A program made the position numbers and the translations under genes. This document shows, in pieces, positions 60,497 to 64,000 of a stretch of DNA of 64,000 nucleotides. The stretch comes from Gemmatimonas sp. (GTDB lineage Bacteria > Gemmatimonadota > Gemmatimonadetes > Gemmatimonadales > Gemmatimonadaceae): NCBI RefSeq assembly GCF_027531815.1, contig NZ_JAPZSK010000004.1, positions 62,001-126,000 on the forward strand, written 5' to 3'. Under the pieces are notes generated by a model. The model worked only from the letters and a program-made list of their open reading frames with translations, ran no database searches and was not told where the DNA came from. The number at the start of each line of letters is the position of its first letter. Position 1 is the stretch's first letter.

Positions 60497-61537
60497 TCAA
60501 CGATCCCGATCGGTATCGGCACCATCTGTTGGCCCACGACGAGGGGGAGCGCCCGCGAACCGCTGTTGCACCCACGCGGGGATCAGGAGATTGTCGGCGA
60601 TGGCCGCGATCTCCTCGGCTTCTTGCCACGCGCGTTCGAGGGCGGCAAGGTCGCCTTCGAGTGCGACGCGTTCGGTGTCTTCGTGGAGGGCCATCTCGAG
60701 CGCGAGTTGCCGTTCACGTGTGCCGTCGCGCCACGAGCCGGAGAAAACCCCCTTGCCGGTCTTGATGTATTGCTGAATGAAGGCCTCGGCTGAACCGGCT
60801 TCGGCCAGCCGCGTCACGGCGGACTTCACGGTGTCGGCCGAGCCGCCCTCTTCGTTGGCGACCGTGAGCAGCTTGCCAAGGAGGCGCTGCGCCTCGTCAC
60901 CGGCGAGGATCGTTCGTCCTTTCTTGTGCATCACGTTCAGGCGCCACGACTGTTCGTGGTCGTCGAGCTCGAGCTTGATGTTGCCGATGTCAGGGCGTCG
61001 GAGCGTGACGAGGCCACTCTTGTACGGCACGCGCCCCACGGGGCGCAGAAGCTGCCGATACATGGCCAGGTAGTTGACCAACAGATGCGAAATCGTCCCG
61101 GCGGCGGGGATGGCACCGTGCAACGCCGGGTCGATCCACTTGAGGGCCATCATGCCCATCGCGAGGGTAAAACTCCCTCCGACGATCGCCCATGTCTTCA
61201 CTCGCCGTCGCACGAGCTCGCCGCCATACCGCCACGCCGCGAACTCCGGCCTGGTCGGCTGTCCCACGCGCACGAGCTGCAGCCCCTCGCTCAGCTTGGC
61301 GAGGCCGATGTTGTCGGTGCTGGCCTTGAGGGGGGTGGCGCGGTACAGGCGCTCGCAGGTCTCGATGGCCTCCCACCGCTCTTCGAGCGGCGAGAGGTTC
61401 CAGCGGGCGCAGCGCGGGCAGACGGCCCAGAGCCGGCCGCGTGCCGCGTCGAAGGCGAGCTTGCGCCCCACGGGGAACGACTCGACGACGTCGTTGGCGC
61501 CGAGGGCGCTGTGGCAATAGACACAGGTAGAGAACAC
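60497..61537 (-). CDS. Zinc-ribbon membrane protein, function unknown
   Basis: 346 residues. The N-terminus has two CxxC pairs, CVYCHSALG and VCPRCARWN, which suggest a zinc ribbon. Two hydrophobic segments around residues 113-165 (TWAIVGGSFTLAMGMMALKW, HLLVNYLAMYRQLLRPVG) suggest membrane insertion. The C-terminal half is helical and charged (LALEMALHEDTERVALEGDL). No family was recognised. It is flanked by the CIA30 gene and an SDR gene, with no sign of functional linkage. Confidence 0.65.
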   Translation of the reverse strand: MFSTCVYCHSALGANDVVESFPVGRKLAFDAARGRLWAVCPRCARWNLSPLEERWEAIETCERLYRATPLKASTDNIGLAKLSEGLQLVRVGQPTRPEFAAWRYGGELVRRRVKTWAIVGGSFTLAMGMMALKWIDPALHGAIPAAGTISHLLVNYLAMYRQLLRPVGRVPYKSGLVTLRRPDIGNIKLELDDHEQSWRLNVMHKKGRTILAGDEAQRLLGKLLTVANEEGGSADTVKSAVTRLAEAGSAEAFIQQYIKTGKGVFSGSWRDGTRERQLALEMALHEDTERVALEGDLAALERAWQEAEEIAAIADNLLIPAWVQQRFAGAPPRRGPTDGADTDRDR

Positions 61538-61601
61538 GCGCGGAATTTAGCCCGGGCGCTGTGGCGTCCGCCCGCCACGTCGCGGGCGGACCTACGTGCC
61601 C

Positions 61602-62366
61602 TCAGCCGAACACCAGCCCGCCGTCCACGATGAGGTTCTGCCCGGTCACCGATCGTGCCCACGGGCTCGCGAAAAAGAGCACCGTATCAGCCAGCTCCTC
61701 GGGGGTCGTGACACGCCGCAGCGGCGTGTTGGCGGCAATGAGGTCGAACACCGCGTCGGGGGTGGCCGCACTGGCATCCGTGGTCCGCAGCAGCCCGCCC
61801 GACACCATGTTTACCGTGATGCCACGCGGCCCGAGCTCGGCCGCTGCCGTTCGCGTGAAGGCCAGCAGGGCGCTTTTGGCCGCGGTGTAGTCGTGGTACG
61901 GCACCACCGGGTTCTGCACGAGGTTGCTGCCAATGGTGACAACGCGCCCGAAGCCGGCCTGCGCCATGGCCGGCACCGCGCGCTGCAGCAGCGTGAGTGC
62001 GCCCACGCAGGCCGTGTTGGTCTGCTCCAGCAGCTTGTCCGGGGTGAGCGTGGCGATGGTGTCGCGCGCGTCGCCATTGAACCGGTAATCGGCGAGCGCG
62101 TTGTGGACGACGGTCGTGACCGGGCCCATCGTGCGCTCGATGGTATCGAACATCGCGCCCACCTGCGACGCATCGCGCACATCGGCTTGCAGCGCTACCG
62201 TGCGCGGCCCCAGCGTGGCCGCCAACGCCTCGGCCTGGGCCCGACTGGCGCGATAATTCACGACGACCTGCGCGCCCTCGCGTGCGAACGCGGCGGCAAT
62301 GGCGGCACCCAGTCCGCGACCGGCACCGGAGACAACGACGACCTGCTTGGAGAGAGAATGGGACAT
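61602..62366 (-). CDS. Short-chain dehydrogenase/reductase, FabG-like
   Basis: 254 residues from ATG at 62366. Glycine-rich NADP loop GAGRGLGAAIAAAFAREG, active-site YHDYTAAKSALLAFTRT (YxxxK) and the Ser in VVTIGSNLVQ are visible. The C-terminal VTGQNLIVDGGLVFG is typical of FabG-like ketoacyl reductases. The gene lies 2 bases after the thiD stop, so it is probably the last gene of the thiamine operon transcript, although its role in thiamine synthesis is not known. Confidence 0.9.
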   Translation of the reverse strand: MSHSLSKQVVVVSGAGRGLGAAIAAAFAREGAQVVVNYRASRAQAEALAATLGPRTVALQADVRDASQVGAMFDTIERTMGPVTTVVHNALADYRFNGDARDTIATLTPDKLLEQTNTACVGALTLLQRAVPAMAQAGFGRVVTIGSNLVQNPVVPYHDYTAAKSALLAFTRTAAAELGPRGITVNMVSGGLLRTTDASAATPDAVFDLIAANTPLRRVTTPEELADTVLFFASPWARSVTGQNLIVDGGLVFG

Positions 62367-62368
62367 GA

Positions 62369-63184
62369 TCAGTCCTGCCAGAGCGTGTGGAAGTGGTGGG
62401 TGGGACCGTGGCCGTGTCCCACCGTGAGCTGATGTGCCGCCCCGATGGCGGCCGTGACGTACGTCTTGGCCGTGTGCACCGCGTCGGGGAGCGAGGCGCC
62501 GTGCGCGAGCTGTGCGGCGAGCGCGGCCGAGAGCGTGCACCCCGTGCCGTGCGTGTGCGTGGTGGGCAGGCGTGACGACTCGAACCAGTGCACGCCACCG
62601 TCGAACACCAGACAGTCCGGGCTCTCGTTGGCGTCCAGGTGTCCGCCCTTGAGCAACACGGCCCGGGCTCCCAGCGCGAGCAGCGCTTGCGCGTGTGCCA
62701 TCATCTCCGCGCGCGTGTCGGCTACGGTCGTGCCAAGGAGCCGCGCCCCCTCCGGCAGGTTTGGAGTGATGACGGTGGCCAGCGGTACGAGGCGCGTGCG
62801 CACGGCGTCGATGGCGTCATCGCGCAGCAGGGGCGCCCCACCCTTGGCGATCATCACGGGGTCGAGGACGATCGGTACGCCGGGGTATGCCGAGAGCGAG
62901 TCGGCGACGGCGCTGGCGATGTCGGCGGTGGCGATCATGCCGATCTTCACGGCGTCTACGCGAATGTCGTCGAAGATGGCGGCGATCTGCTGCTGCACGA
63001 ACGACGGCGGCACCAGATGCACACCCGACACGCCGCGCGTGTTCTGCGCCGTCAGCGCTGTGATCGCGGCCATGCCGTAGCAGCGCTGGGCCGCGAAGGT
63101 TTTGAGGTCGGCCTGGATGCCGGCACCGCCGGACGGGTCGGAGCCCGCGATCGAGAGCGCATTGGGAATGCGGGCGGGCGTCAC
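62369..63184 (-). CDS. thiD: Hydroxymethylpyrimidine/phosphomethylpyrimidine kinase
   Basis: 271 residues from GTG at 63184, overlapping the thiE stop by four bases. ThiD phosphorylates HMP and HMP-P in thiamine synthesis. Family segments: ALSIAGSDPSGGAGIQADLK, YGMAAITALTAQNT, VLDPVMIAKGGAPLL, VITPNLPEGARLLG, and GTGCTLSAALAAQLA with the catalytic Cys-adjacent anion hole. Length is normal. Confidence 0.95.
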   Translation of the reverse strand: MTPARIPNALSIAGSDPSGGAGIQADLKTFAAQRCYGMAAITALTAQNTRGVSGVHLVPPSFVQQQIAAIFDDIRVDAVKIGMIATADIASAVADSLSAYPGVPIVLDPVMIAKGGAPLLRDDAIDAVRTRLVPLATVITPNLPEGARLLGTTVADTRAEMMAHAQALLALGARAVLLKGGHLDANESPDCLVFDGGVHWFESSRLPTTHTHGTGCTLSAALAAQLAHGASLPDAVHTAKTYVTAAIGAAHQLTVGHGHGPTHHFHTLWQD

Positions 63185-63843
63185 GAGAGGGTTTCCGGTG
63201 AGAAGGGGAGGGAGCGGGCGATCGTATCGCTGAGTGCCTGGGCTGCTGCCTGTACATCGGGCTGGCCGCAGATGGCGGAGACCACGGCTACGCCCGCCAC
63301 GCCGGTGGCCAGCACCGACGTGAGGTTCGTGCCGTGAATGCCGCCAATGGCGACCGCCGGCAGCGAGGTCGCGGCTCGCGCTGCGGCCAGGTCGTCCAGC
63401 CCCATGGCCGCGGCGTGATCGGGCTTGGTGCTCGTGGCGAACACGGGGCCGAGGCCAACGTAGTCCAGCACGGACCGGTCGGCCGCCACGGCGTGGGCAA
63501 CCGTTTCGCACGAGAGGCCCACGATCGCGTGCGGGCCTAGACGCGCGCGTGCCTGGTGCGGCAGCACATCCGATTGCCCCACGTGCACGCCGTGGGCGCC
63601 AATGGCGACGGCGGCCTCGAGGTCATCGTTGATCACGAGCGGGACGTTGGTCCCCGCGAGCACGTCCATGAGCGCCCGCCCCAATGCCACACGCTCCGCT
63701 GTGGTGGCGTCCTTGTCACGGAGTTGCACCATGGTCACTCCACCACGTACGGCATCGCGCACCGTGTCCACGACGCCCCGCGCGGCACACAGCGCGGGGT
63801 CGGTGACGAGATAGAGGCGCAGCTGTGGGGCGATCACCCCCAT
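63181..63843 (-). CDS. thiE: Thiamine phosphate synthase
   Basis: 220 residues from ATG at 63843. It joins HMP-PP and thiazole phosphate to make thiamine phosphate. Conserved features are YLVTDPAL, GGVTMVQLRDKDATTAE, PLVINDDLEAAVAIGAHGVH, VGLSCETVAHAVAA, DYVGLGPVFATSTKPDHA and AIGGIHGTNL. Its start overlaps the thiM end by 10 bases and its stop overlaps thiD, so the operon is translationally coupled throughout. Confidence 0.95.
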   Translation of the reverse strand: MGVIAPQLRLYLVTDPALCAARGVVDTVRDAVRGGVTMVQLRDKDATTAERVALGRALMDVLAGTNVPLVINDDLEAAVAIGAHGVHVGQSDVLPHQARARLGPHAIVGLSCETVAHAVAADRSVLDYVGLGPVFATSTKPDHAAAMGLDDLAAARAATSLPAVAIGGIHGTNLTSVLATGVAGVAVVSAICGQPDVQAAAQALSDTIARSLPFSPETLS

Positions 63844-64000
63844 GTCACGCGCTCGGTGGCGGCGAGCTCCGCCGGGGAGGTCGCCGCCAGGGCATCGAGG
63901 AAGCGCCACCCGAACGATCCCGGGCCCTCGGCCTCGCGGCCAGCGCGCTCCCCCGCGTGCGCGAACAGTACGAGCGCCGCCACCGCCGCCTCGAGTGGCG
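63834..64000 (-). CDS. thiM: Hydroxyethylthiazole kinase, C-terminal part (5' end outside window)
   Basis: The minus-strand frame running in from the right edge to a TGA at 63834-63836 reads PLEAAVAALVLFAHAGERAG then EAEGPGSFGWRFLDALAATS. The GPGSF block before a short helix is the characteristic ThiM C-terminus. The gene overlaps the thiE start by 10 bases. It phosphorylates the thiazole moiety during thiamine salvage. Only about 55 residues are visible. Confidence 0.8.
   Translation of the reverse strand, partial: PLEAAVAALVLFAHAGERAGREAEGPGSFGWRFLDALAATSPAELAATERVTWG

Noticed and set aside
1-64000. Insertion sequences, integrases, tRNA or rRNA genes
   Set aside because: No transposase or integrase motifs and no cloverleaf-like sequence were recognised on either strand by eye. 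A tRNAscan run would settle the tRNA point.

Overview
This is a high-GC, gene-dense bacterial chromosome segment. Nearly all coding regions are strongly GC-biased at third positions. No rRNA, tRNA, CRISPR array or complete insertion sequence was recognised. The gene set fits an aerobic, secretion-rich Gram-negative, most plausibly a member of Gemmatimonadota: a TonB-dependent receptor with an ECF sigma factor and FecR, many lipoproteins and exported proteins, a PEP-CTERM protein, a type III glutamine synthetase, a membrane-anchored SARP/AAA regulator, an M19 dipeptidase and amidases. The phylum is an inference from gene content and composition, not from a marker gene.

Layout. 0-13 kb: a DUF305/LVIVD lipoprotein pair, aldose epimerase, an ADP-ribosylglycohydrolase-like protein, a broken serpin gene, a DUF457 membrane hydrolase, a beta-lactamase-family serine hydrolase, a saccharopine-dehydrogenase-like protein, an AraC-MGMT fusion and a histidine phosphatase. 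12.6-17.8 kb: a cell-surface-signalling locus with an ECF sigma factor plus LTPAQ-type lipoprotein on one strand, and fecR plus a TonB receptor divergent to it. 17.9-23.1 kb: a co-directional run of mogA, Trm112-like, PLP lyase, amidase, a small membrane protein and an M19 dipeptidase. 23.1-23.4 kb: a striking non-coding inverted array of short repeats. 23.5-27.1 kb: a VOC protein, an M20 amidohydrolase, a coiled-coil membrane protein and a deleted GH2 glycosidase.

27.1-36 kb is the most unusual part. A gene-poor stretch with inverted repeats is followed by four or five overlapping genes for exported proteins, two of them resembling FlgT/CsgG/LPP20-type envelope proteins. Upstream on the same strand is a 1027-residue SARP-like regulator with an AAA domain, a membrane segment and an extracytoplasmic C-terminus. 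36-45 kb: a PEP-CTERM protein, glutamine synthetase III, an alpha/beta hydrolase, an AraC-GyrI regulator, an alkyltransferase-like protein, small exported proteins, an orphan RHH antitoxin and an EAL-HDOD protein.

45-53 kb: an MqsA-like protein, a very G-rich tract, an L,D-transpeptidase, gamma-glutamyltransferase, asparaginase, an FG-GAP protein and an oxidoreductase. 53-58.3 kb: a phosphotransferase operon (IIA-HPr-EI fusion, then IIC-IIB-IIB', then a HAD phosphatase) that by similarity imports an amino sugar or glucose. 58.4-59.7 kb: two toxin-antitoxin modules (BrnTA, VapBC-like), each with a palindrome near its promoter. 59.8-64 kb: a CIA30-domain protein, a zinc-ribbon membrane protein, an SDR oxidoreductase and a thiamine operon thiM-thiE-thiD that runs off the right edge.

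The best candidates for something undescribed are the 64-bp inverted repeat array at 23.1-23.4 kb, the exported-protein operon with its membrane-anchored regulator at 27.8-35.7 kb, and the PTS permease carrying a second IIB domain that has lost its phospho-cysteine.
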